Source of the DNA: CAZSDP01 sp964605665
GTDB lineage: Bacteria > Planctomycetota > UBA8108 > UBA1146
Length of the DNA stretch: 64,000 bases
Assembly (NCBI GenBank): GCA_964605665.1
Contig: CAZSDP010000003.1
Location: 1 to 64,000, forward strand
Direction of reading: 5' to 3'
A program made the translations under genes and the position numbers. The stretch's first letter is position 1, and every line of letters begins with the position of its first letter. The notes beneath the pieces were generated by a model. That model ran no database searches, had not been told where the DNA came from, and saw only the letters and a program-made list of their open reading frames with translations. Positions 46,806 through 54,555 of this stretch are shown here, one piece after another.

Positions 46806-48218
46806 TCAGCGGTCCCCCCCCGCTTCTTCTTCTTTTGCCGTCTCCTCCGACTCTTCGCCCTTCGATTCTTCGGTTTCGGTGGCCTCTCCGTCCTCTTCTT
46901 CGTCTCCACTCGCATCTTCCATCAAGTCGAGCAGTTCCCGCATTCGAGGGTCGCGCTCACGGTCATAAGCGAGAATCCCGTCGATGTAGACCTCTTCCAC
47001 CCAACTGCCAAAGTCGAGGGGGTCACCGGAAAGCACCACGATGTCTCCCCGCTTCCCGACTTCGATCGAACCGATCTCGTCACCGAGTCCGAGCATCTGC
47101 GCCGGATGCAACGTGATCGAACGCAGCGCAACCGATCGAGGGATACCCGCTCTCACGCAACGGGCCGCCTGGTAGGTCAAGAATCTCTCTGGAAGTGAAC
47201 CATCGGGATGTGGGCGCAAGGCAAACTGAATCTTGGCGTCATGGAGAACCTTCGGTACGAAGGTCTCGGTGATCTCACCGGTGAATGGATCTCGGCTTCG
47301 ATCGACCAACTCGGTGGGACACACGACAGGGCGCCCAGCTTCTTTCAGTTCCCCCACCGCCCGATGAACATCGGTTCCGATCAACAGCACAGTGCGATCG
47401 GTGAGGCCCTGCTCCCGCCCGATCTCAATGGCGGGTGCAACATCGGTCGCACTGCCGCAATAGAACCACGGCAACATCGATCCACTCCGTAGGCGATACA
47501 GATTGCGATATTGATCATCGAGATCGATGTCTCGGATCAATGCTCGCCCTTGTTCTTGAGCCTCACTCGGAGAGACGGTGACCTTCTCGCCTTTTTTCTC
47601 TTGCTCTTCCTCGTAGCGTGACTCCGCCAACGTCTCGAGATACTGATCTAAGTCGAGGAAGGCTCCCCGCAAATCTGCGAGTTGTTGCATTCGGTCACTC
47701 CCCCGCCGAGGAGTCGTCGAAATCTGAATCGCCACCGGTGCCCGGAGGGTCATTTCGTCGGGAGTACGCCCGATCGGGCGCAGCACTCGGGTCATCGCTC
47801 CGATCACGAGATCGTGACTGGGAGAGATGTGCACCGAGGTGATCCCATTTCGCAGCGTCTCTTCGAAAAAGAGGCGCGACGGATCGATGGCGTCGTAGAC
47901 ATCGAGATAGGGACTCACCGGGACCGCTTCGTTCGGAATGTCGAGACCACGCCAGTTGAAGGGGTCGATCATCCCCGGAAAGAGGACCTTTCCGGTGCAG
48001 TCGATCTCCATCGCATCGTAGGGCAACTCCACTTCCTCGCCGACCGCCGTGATCCGGCCCTCTTCGATCAAGACCGTTCCCTGAGCGATTTCAGGACCGC
48101 TCACGGGAATAATTCGCCCACCGGTCAAAGCGACCTTGTCACGAGGTGGCGCTCCCTCCAACGAAGGGTTGCCGAGGAAGAGCGCGAGTAGAAACAGAAG
48201 GAGCAGAACAGATCTCAT
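46806..48218 (-). CDS. Exported amidohydrolase-fold protein E with acidic tail, metal site lost
   Basis: The ATG at 48218 gives a compact signal peptide (RSVLLLLFLLALFLG) and 470 residues. An in-frame ATG at 48308 forms an ATGA overlap with gene F but would put 30 residues in front of the signal, so the start is ambiguous. The module keeps ITLHPAQMLGLGDEIGSIEVGKRGDIVV at its end, but FPGMIDPFNWRG replaces HxH. A Glu/Lys-rich helix is inserted (YEEEQEKKGEK). The last 36 residues are almost all Glu, Asp, Ser, Thr, Gly and Ala (GDEEEDGEATETEES...), an acidic disordered tail. Confidence 0.82.
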   Translation of the reverse strand: MRSVLLLLFLLALFLGNPSLEGAPPRDKVALTGGRIIPVSGPEIAQGTVLIEEGRITAVGEEVELPYDAMEIDCTGKVLFPGMIDPFNWRGLDIPNEAVPVSPYLDVYDAIDPSRLFFEETLRNGITSVHISPSHDLVIGAMTRVLRPIGRTPDEMTLRAPVAIQISTTPRRGSDRMQQLADLRGAFLDLDQYLETLAESRYEEEQEKKGEKVTVSPSEAQEQGRALIRDIDLDDQYRNLYRLRSGSMLPWFYCGSATDVAPAIEIGREQGLTDRTVLLIGTDVHRAVGELKEAGRPVVCPTELVDRSRDPFTGEITETFVPKVLHDAKIQFALRPHPDGSLPERFLTYQAARCVRAGIPRSVALRSITLHPAQMLGLGDEIGSIEVGKRGDIVVLSGDPLDFGSWVEEVYIDGILAYDRERDPRMRELLDLMEDASGDEEEDGEATETEESKGEESEETAKEEEAGGDR

Positions 48219-48304
48219 CGGGTCGTTCTCGTCTCTGTTCGAAGTCCCACTGACGTGGGGCTCGATGATCGAAAGGCCTCCGAAAAGACCTTCGAACCAC
48301 CGAA

Positions 48305-49771
48305 TCATCTGGGGGAATCTGGGGAGCGCTCGAAGGAGAGCTCTCCGTCCACATAAACACGAGCCACTGCAGAGGTCGCCGCGAATGGCGGCCCGGTCCA
48401 AATGACCAGATCAGCACGTTTGCCACTCTCGATCGTCCCGACTTCTCCGTCGATTCCGAGGATCTTCGCCGGTCTCGATGTCACCAACGCTAAAGCGGTC
48501 TCTCGATCGACTCCGAAACGCATCGCCAACATCGCTTGCCGCCCCAGTCCATCTTCCTCCCGCAAATCTTGGGCACTGAGACAGAGTGGCGCCCCGATCT
48601 CAACCAAGTCCCGCAAGGTGTGGAGTCGAGCGCGGCGAGTTTCTGGTGACCTCGCCGAGAGACCGGTCGGCAAGTCATAGATCGGACCGAAGACGATGGG
48701 GACTTGGCGAGTCCCCAGTAGATCGAGGACTCGATATGCTTCGACCGGATCGACCAAGGTGAACGGCACTCCGAACTCACCGCAAAGGCGGTAGGCACTT
48801 TCGATGTCGGAGGAGGTCCTCGCCTGAACCCGAAGAGCGATTTCACCATCGATGACCTGATTCAGAACTGCGGATGCTTCTGGACTCGCAGTGTCCGCCC
48901 CACTCGGCTGACCTCCACTCGCGCGGAGCATCGCATCGTAGAACGCCTTGCGGAATATCCACCCCACCCCCATCCGCGACTGGGGACGGCGAGCGAAGTG
49001 ATTGACTCCGAAACGGCTGGGGGTGCGATTTCTGGTCCCAAATCGATAGGGATCCGATCCGATCGTCGCCTTGACCGCAGCATTCGCCTCCAGCACTCGA
49101 TCGACTCCCGCAGTTCGCAAGATCGCACCACGAGCCCCGAGCACTGCGGATGGATCGGGGGAGGCGTACACCGTAGTGACTCCATCGCGCATCAGTCGTT
49201 CGAAATCGGGGGAGCCGAGATCGAGGCCATCGAGGTGGGAGGTATGGGGAATCACCTCAGAAGACTGTTCGGAGATCGCACTCGGCCCCGACACGCCACT
49301 GATGGTCTCATGGTCGTGGTGCGGCTCCGGCTCGAGGCCGTCGCCCCCGCAGATCGGACAGATCACATCGGGTTCATGACCAGCGGACTCGGGACAGACT
49401 CGCGGGTCGTGGAAATGCTGTACCGGCTCCGCGGAAAAACCGAAGAGCTCTCGCACCTGAGCGGCCGCCGTCTTGCTGCGAGGCTGCAACAGATTCTCCG
49501 GCTCGATCTTCGCATTTGCATCGATCATCCCGGGAGTGACCTGGTGGCCCGATAGATCGATCACGGTCGCGCCTTCAGGGATCACCAAGTCAGCCCCGAC
49601 CGCGACAATGCGTCCGTCTCGAATCTGGATGATCCCATTCTCGATCGAACGTCCATCGCCACAGTGCACAAGATCGCTACGAAGAAACAGATCTGCGGCG
49701 AAACTCGGCAATGGTAAGAAGACCATCAAGACGAGCAACGTCGCTCGAAGGTGAGTAAAACTCTTCATCAT
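48305..49771 (-). CDS. Exported amidohydrolase-fold protein F with Cys/His-rich insertion
   Basis: The 488-residue product starts at ATG 49771, overlapping the stop of gene G and preceded by GAGGAGG. It has a signal peptide ending SFAADL. At the metal-site position it reads TPGMIDANAKIE instead of HxH. Directly after that strand lies an insertion of about 80 residues with Cys126, Cys138 and Cys141 (CPICGGDG) and His119, 121, 132, 151, 152 and 154, suggesting a separate metal-binding knuckle. The barrel then continues (GVTTVYASPDPSAVLGARG) to the end signature GEVGTIESGKRADLVIWTG. Role unknown; metal binding or redox sensing is inference. Confidence 0.84.
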   Translation of the reverse strand: MMKSFTHLRATLLVLMVFLPLPSFAADLFLRSDLVHCGDGRSIENGIIQIRDGRIVAVGADLVIPEGATVIDLSGHQVTPGMIDANAKIEPENLLQPRSKTAAAQVRELFGFSAEPVQHFHDPRVCPESAGHEPDVICPICGGDGLEPEPHHDHETISGVSGPSAISEQSSEVIPHTSHLDGLDLGSPDFERLMRDGVTTVYASPDPSAVLGARGAILRTAGVDRVLEANAAVKATIGSDPYRFGTRNRTPSRFGVNHFARRPQSRMGVGWIFRKAFYDAMLRASGGQPSGADTASPEASAVLNQVIDGEIALRVQARTSSDIESAYRLCGEFGVPFTLVDPVEAYRVLDLLGTRQVPIVFGPIYDLPTGLSARSPETRRARLHTLRDLVEIGAPLCLSAQDLREEDGLGRQAMLAMRFGVDRETALALVTSRPAKILGIDGEVGTIESGKRADLVIWTGPPFAATSAVARVYVDGELSFERSPDSPR

Positions 49772-50976
49772 CGTTGAGCCTCCTCGTCAGGAATCACGTC
49801 ACTGGAGTGAGGCGATCGTATCACCACTTCCTGACCATTCTGAAACACCCGCATCACCTCGCTTCGACTCAACAGTGGATCTCCATCAAAGATCACTAAG
49901 TCGGCTCGGTAACCGGCACCGATCGCTCCGATCTGCTCTTCCAAACCGACGCACCGTGCTGCGTTGATCGTCATCGCGCGCCGCGCCGCCGCGGGATCGA
50001 GGCCGTGGGCCACCGCGCGTCGGGCGGAACCGCGCAATGAATCAGGGCCGGCGATCGGCATATCACCTCGAAGAGCCAACTCGAACCCCGCGCGCGCCAA
50101 TGCGGAAGCACCGCGAAGTTCCGCCGCCGAGGTGATCGTGGTGAAAGGGCCCACCACGATCACGCCTTCCGGGCCCCCGCCCACTTCGACCAGCAGTCGC
50201 GCCGCGTCGCTCCCTCCGGAGGCGAGAACGAGAGTCGGGCGCTGTCGATCGAGAATCGGCATGAACATCTCAGCAGCAGTGCGGACATCCATCGCTTCGC
50301 TGCAATGAATCATCGGGGCCGCCACTCCATCGCGAAGGTTCGCCTGGAGCAGTGCTGTCCCCTCCATCTTGAGCCAGCGGCGGAGTGCACTCTCCAGGCC
50401 AGATCGGCTAGTCGGTTCCCGATTGGCATCGAGAGCGCTCTCCCCGACCGCGAAGACGAGAGGGCCTTCCCGTTCGATGACCGGCTGGAGTTGGGAACGG
50501 GCTCCGGTCGCGAAGGTCACCGCCCGACCGCTCAACGGCCGATTGGGAGTGGGAGCCACGGTCGCATAGAGAACGCCCGCCCTGCGGGAACGATCGAGAT
50601 CGGGGCGCAGTGGATCGATCGCAGCGGCTGCGTTCGCCTGCGGATCGAATGCGATCGCTTCTTCGGAGTGCTCGCCGGGCGCACCGACACTACTGAGGAG
50701 TTCGTGCAGTCCGGGAATCAGCACCGTGCCACTGCCAAAGTGATGTTGTGGCTCAGGCAAGTCCGCCGTATCCACCGGAACAACGCGTTCGATGTTTCCA
50801 TCCTCGGTGATCACCACAGCGAGCCCGGGAGCGAGGGTCCCGTCGGCACGTTGGGTCCATTCAGCGATCAGGGTTCTCGCATCATCTGCAACGAGGAAGA
50901 TGCCGGGGGAAAAGAGTACCCCCACGGTGAGCAGACCGAGGAAGAACCACTGCAGTGGTTTCGGCGGAGACATCAT
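49768..50976 (-). CDS. Exported amidohydrolase-fold protein G, shortest and most reduced
   Basis: The 402-residue product has a signal peptide (FFLGLLTVGVLFSPGIFLVA) and a reduced amidohydrolase-like module. HxH is replaced by IPGLHELLSSVG. The central region lacks the charged insertion present in its neighbours. The end signature survives as AARCVGLEEQIGAIGAGYRADLVIFDGDPL. The ATG at 50976 overlaps the stop of gene H by ATGA, and its own stop overlaps gene F in the same way. Catalysis seems very unlikely; fold and export are the supported statements. Confidence 0.8.
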   Translation of the reverse strand: MMSPPKPLQWFFLGLLTVGVLFSPGIFLVADDARTLIAEWTQRADGTLAPGLAVVITEDGNIERVVPVDTADLPEPQHHFGSGTVLIPGLHELLSSVGAPGEHSEEAIAFDPQANAAAAIDPLRPDLDRSRRAGVLYATVAPTPNRPLSGRAVTFATGARSQLQPVIEREGPLVFAVGESALDANREPTSRSGLESALRRWLKMEGTALLQANLRDGVAAPMIHCSEAMDVRTAAEMFMPILDRQRPTLVLASGGSDAARLLVEVGGGPEGVIVVGPFTTITSAAELRGASALARAGFELALRGDMPIAGPDSLRGSARRAVAHGLDPAAARRAMTINAARCVGLEEQIGAIGAGYRADLVIFDGDPLLSRSEVMRVFQNGQEVVIRSPHSSDVIPDEEAQR

Positions 50977-52409
50977 AGTTCCTCCTCCTCAGCGGGCGTC
51001 GACGCACTCGACGGCTCGATCGTATTCTGAAAAACGGTCTTCCCGGCGACCAACACCCGATCGACCCGGGCGGATGGATCGGAGGTGGGGTCTGCAGTCC
51101 AGATCACCAAATCCGCGGGAGCTCCGCGACCGAGGCGTCCTTGCCGTCGACTCAACTGGAGAAACTGGATCGAATCTCGAGTCAACATCTGGACGACGTC
51201 GCGATCGGACCCACGGGCGACTCGCCCCGCCTCATCCCAGAGTTCCTGCACCACTGGACCTGGCCCGAAGTACCAGGAGATACCCGCTCGATCGAGCTCC
51301 GCCGCCAAATGCTCCGATCGGCGCCAGGTCCTCGCGCGCTCTGCCCGCTCTCCATCGGATGCGGGCTCCAAGAGCACCGTGACATCTTCCTCGGAAAGAT
51401 GATCGAGAACGAGATGGGCTTCACTCCCCCCGACTAAGACCCAGTCGAGATCGTGCTTCTTTGCCAATGCGATCGCATTGAAGATATCGGCGCTTCGGTG
51501 AGCCTCGATTCTGACCGGGATCTGCCGATCGATCGCTCTCAGGATCATCTCGAGGTCGGGGCGCACCTTCGGTGGCTTCGGCTTCTTCGGACCATCTTTA
51601 TCGGAGTCCTTCTTCGACGTGGACTTCCCACCACCCGATCCCTTCGCGCCTTTGAGCTCTCGACGATCGCCGTCTTTTCCTTCTCCGGACTCACTCTCAC
51701 CCGCCTGCTCATCCTCAACTTTGGCGAGTTCTTCGAGGTACTTCTCCAGATCCTCCTCGTACTGATCGAGAGACTCTCGATAATCGATCGCCCTCTCGAA
51801 CTGCTTCTCGATCGTCCGCAGCGTCTTCAGACGGCTCAATGTCGGCTGAGATGAGCCGAGATCGATACAGAGTGCCGCTTCCTCGGCGAGGGGCACTCCG
51901 ATCCCGCCCGCTTCTCGAGGAGCCAACCTCACCACGGTAGAGGTACCCAAAATTCCACTGGCGCCGCTCGGAACGAGACAAACCGTGGTGACTCCCGCCG
52001 CGTATGCGGCATTCACCGCATCTCGATCGTAGCGATCGAAGCCATCCCAAGCGTGGAAGTTTGGAGAAGCGCGGCGGGTGCGATCGAGAGCGAGCTGCGA
52101 ACTGCAAGCGATCCAACCGGTGGTCACCGTTCCTCCCTTGCCATCGATCGTTCTCGACAGGAGAGGCTTCGCCGCTTCCGGCCCGAGTTCGACGATCTGT
52201 CCCCCGCGGATCACGATGCGGGCGTTCTCCACCGAGCGAGAATCGGACAAGAGCAGGGTCACGTTTTCGATCACGGTCGATCGCTGGAAGAGTTGCGCCT
52301 CGAGTTTTCTCGGGGCGGTGACGACAGCAGCGAGGATGAGGATGATCAGGCCGGCCTGGTAGACTCGACCGATCGTCGCAATCATATTCAGGGTTTCATC
52401 CCTTCCCAT
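50973..52409 (-). CDS. Exported amidohydrolase-fold protein H, first gene of the operon
   Basis: The 478-residue product starts at ATG 52409 (GGAG about 11 bases upstream); an ATG at 52385 is possible. A signal peptide precedes LEAQLF. The HxH position reads TTGWIACSSQLA. VPSGASGILG and DGFDRYDRDAV are shared with paralogues B and D. A coiled region (QYEEDLEKYLEELAK) and a Ser/Gly/Lys/Asp-rich low-complexity stretch of about 50 residues are inserted before a VRIEAHRSADI strand, where one His of the usual set may remain. The end reads GRLGRGAPADLVIWTADP. As first gene it should carry the promoter upstream of 52409. Confidence 0.83.
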   Translation of the reverse strand: MGRDETLNMIATIGRVYQAGLIILILAAVVTAPRKLEAQLFQRSTVIENVTLLLSDSRSVENARIVIRGGQIVELGPEAAKPLLSRTIDGKGGTVTTGWIACSSQLALDRTRRASPNFHAWDGFDRYDRDAVNAAYAAGVTTVCLVPSGASGILGTSTVVRLAPREAGGIGVPLAEEAALCIDLGSSQPTLSRLKTLRTIEKQFERAIDYRESLDQYEEDLEKYLEELAKVEDEQAGESESGEGKDGDRRELKGAKGSGGGKSTSKKDSDKDGPKKPKPPKVRPDLEMILRAIDRQIPVRIEAHRSADIFNAIALAKKHDLDWVLVGGSEAHLVLDHLSEEDVTVLLEPASDGERAERARTWRRSEHLAAELDRAGISWYFGPGPVVQELWDEAGRVARGSDRDVVQMLTRDSIQFLQLSRRQGRLGRGAPADLVIWTADPTSDPSARVDRVLVAGKTVFQNTIEPSSASTPAEEEEL

Positions 52410-52845
52410 CCTCGATCGGACTCCCCGTCACCTGCCCCATCTACGCTGGGTGGGCAACGGACGAGGCCTGGCCCCATCGCGAAAACGAAGCGCGTACCGG
52501 CCAAATGAGGATCGTAGATACGGTGCAGAACTTCCCGGCGGCGAGTTTTCCCCAACAGCCGATTCCCCCGGCTGGCCACCGAACCCCCACAAGATAGCGC
52601 CAGAGTCTTTCTACTGCGAGACTTCCGTCAAAAGCGGGCCCGAATTCGACCCGCGATCTTCTTCTCGACCGCCCCCTCTCCGACCGCCGACAGGGGGGGC
52701 CACGAGAGAGCGGGCGAGCGGCTCACCGCGAAGAGGATCCGGAATCATCATCACCTCACTCGCAATCGGCGCCGGATCGGGCAATATGTGACTCGAATCG
52801 GGGAGTGACGTTCGCCGGAAAAGCGTCAGCCCACTCAGGAAGGAT
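52410..52845. other. Divergent intergenic region upstream of the amidohydrolase operon and pdxS
   Basis: This 436-base stretch must hold the promoter of the minus-strand operon and that of pdxS. I cannot identify a confident -35/-10 pair. A 6-bp GC hairpin (52556-52561 with 52569-52574) is the only notable symmetry. Confidence 0.4.
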
Positions 52846-53805
52846 ATGCGGAGCATGATTCAAAATTCGGGAAGTCATCGGACCGGTAGCGGAAACGAGT
52901 CACCAGGAGCCCGTGACTTGAGCGCTCTGGACGGAGAGTTTCGGGTCAAGGTGGGCCTCGCAGAGATGTTGCGAGGTGGGGTCATCATGGACGTCACCGA
53001 TTCCGAGCAAGCGCGCATCGCCGAAGAGGCGGGAGCGGTGGCGGTGATGGCGCTGGAGAGAGTCCCCGCCGATATTCGTAAAGAGGGTGGAATCGCGCGG
53101 ATGTCACCGGTCGACAAGGTCGAGGAGATCAAGAGCGCGGTCACGATCCCGGTGATGGCGAAGGCTCGGATCGGGCACTTCGTCGAAGCGCAGATTCTGG
53201 AAGCGCTCGAAGTCGACTTCATCGATGAGAGCGAAGTGCTGACGCCAGCAGATCACCATTTCCACATCGAAAAGAGAGCCTTCAAAGTCCCCTTCGTCTG
53301 CGGAGCGACCTGTCTCGCCGAAGCGCTCCGGAGAATTGGCGAAGGCGCCGCGATGATCCGAACCAAAGGGGAAGCGGGGACCGGTGACATCGTCGAAGGG
53401 GTCCGCCATCTCCGCGAAGTCCAACGAGAGATTCGCGTATTGACCCAACTTCCTCACGAAGAGTTGATGACCGCCGCAAAAGAGATGGGAGCGCCCTACG
53501 ATCTGGTCGAGATGGTCGCCTCCACCGGTCGTCTGCCGGTGCCGAACTTCGCCGCCGGAGGCATTGCGACCCCCGCGGACGCAGCACTGGCGATGCGGCT
53601 CGGAGCGGAAGCGGTCTTCGTTGGCAGCGGAATCTTCAAGTCGCAAGATCCGGGACGAACGGCTCGCGCGATCGTTCATGCGACGGCGCATTTCGAAGAC
53701 CCTGCGTCTTTGGTCGAAGCGTCGCGCGGGATCGGAACGCCGATGATCGGAGTCGATGCCAGTACGCTCCCTGAGGAGGAGCGACTGCAAGAGCGCGGCT
53801 GGTAG
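52846..53805 (+). CDS. pdxS: Pyridoxal 5'-phosphate synthase, lyase subunit
   Basis: PdxS condenses ribose 5-phosphate, glyceraldehyde 3-phosphate and glutamine-derived ammonia into PLP. The 319-residue product shows GGVIMDVTDSEQARIAEEAGA (Asp49), VMAKARIGHFVEAQIL (Lys106), FIDESEVLTPAD and a second Lys in RTKGEAGTGD. Its C-terminus GVDASTLPEEERLQERGW is typical. The extra Ser/Gly-rich N-terminus of about 25 residues is slightly longer than usual. ATGs at 52846 and 52855 both have nearby purines. pdxT follows after 14 bases. Confidence 0.97.
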   Translation: MRSMIQNSGSHRTGSGNESPGARDLSALDGEFRVKVGLAEMLRGGVIMDVTDSEQARIAEEAGAVAVMALERVPADIRKEGGIARMSPVDKVEEIKSAVTIPVMAKARIGHFVEAQILEALEVDFIDESEVLTPADHHFHIEKRAFKVPFVCGATCLAEALRRIGEGAAMIRTKGEAGTGDIVEGVRHLREVQREIRVLTQLPHEELMTAAKEMGAPYDLVEMVASTGRLPVPNFAAGGIATPADAALAMRLGAEAVFVGSGIFKSQDPGRTARAIVHATAHFEDPASLVEASRGIGTPMIGVDASTLPEEERLQERGW

Positions 53806-53819
53806 GCGGGCGGAACACG

Positions 53820-54521
53820 ATGGCGTTCAGGTCTGCACTGCGAGGGGTCGATCGCGTCGAACCGGTCGGGGTCCTCGCTCTACAGGGATCGGTGGAACCG
53901 CACCGCCGCGCCCTTGCCGACCTCGGAGTCGACTCGGTGGAGGTCCGCCATCGAGAGGATTTGCGTCAGGTTGAACGTCTCATTCTCCCAGGCGGAGAAA
54001 GCTCCACTCTTTGGCGCCTACTCCGACGATTTCAACTGTGGGATGAGATCGGAGAGCGAGCGAGAGCGGATGAGCTCTCGATCTTCGGCACCTGCGCGGG
54101 TGCGATTCTGCTCGGGCAGAGCGACACCGACGACCCGCCCCCGCGACTCGACCTGATCGACGTCGAAGTACGAAGAAATGCCTACGGCCGGCAAGTCGCC
54201 AGCTTCGTCGGTCCCCTACAGTACTGCGAGCAGTCATTCCCCCTCGATTCGAACGCGTCAGATTCGAATCAGGGCGAGGGCGTTTTCATACGGGCGCCCC
54301 GGTTCCGATCGATTCCCGAGGAGGTCAAGATTCTCGCGCAACTCGACGGTGAACCGGTCGCCATCGAGCAGGGACGGATGATGGCGATCGCATTTCATCC
54401 CGAATTAACGCGCGATCGTCGCCTCTATCAGCGCTGGCTCCAACTCCCATCACAGGGCGCCAACGCTGAGAAAAACCGGGTAGAGAGCGACCTTCGGTCG
54501 ACGCGGCATCCCGGATCGTGA
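53820..54521 (+). CDS. pdxT: Pyridoxal 5'-phosphate synthase, glutaminase subunit
   Basis: PdxT hydrolyses glutamine and channels ammonia to PdxS. The 233-residue class-I glutamine amidotransferase shows LPGGESSTLWRLL, the nucleophile Cys92 in FGTCAGAILL, and the His193/Glu195 pair in AFHPELT. The N-terminus VLALQGSVEPHRRAL is characteristic, and the C-terminal 25 residues are an unrelated extension. It directly follows pdxS and is the third-from-last component before an atypical ketoacyl synthase gene 34 bases downstream. Confidence 0.95.
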   Translation: MAFRSALRGVDRVEPVGVLALQGSVEPHRRALADLGVDSVEVRHREDLRQVERLILPGGESSTLWRLLRRFQLWDEIGERARADELSIFGTCAGAILLGQSDTDDPPPRLDLIDVEVRRNAYGRQVASFVGPLQYCEQSFPLDSNASDSNQGEGVFIRAPRFRSIPEEVKILAQLDGEPVAIEQGRMMAIAFHPELTRDRRLYQRWLQLPSQGANAEKNRVESDLRSTRHPGS

Positions 54522-54555
54522 ATAATCAGCGGCAAGCCGAAACGGGGGGTGAAGC

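Noticed and set aside
46082..47116. Plus-strand open frame of 344 codons across the amidohydrolase D and E genes
   Set aside because: Antisense to two signal-peptide-bearing paralogues; Arg/Ser/Pro-rich with no family features.
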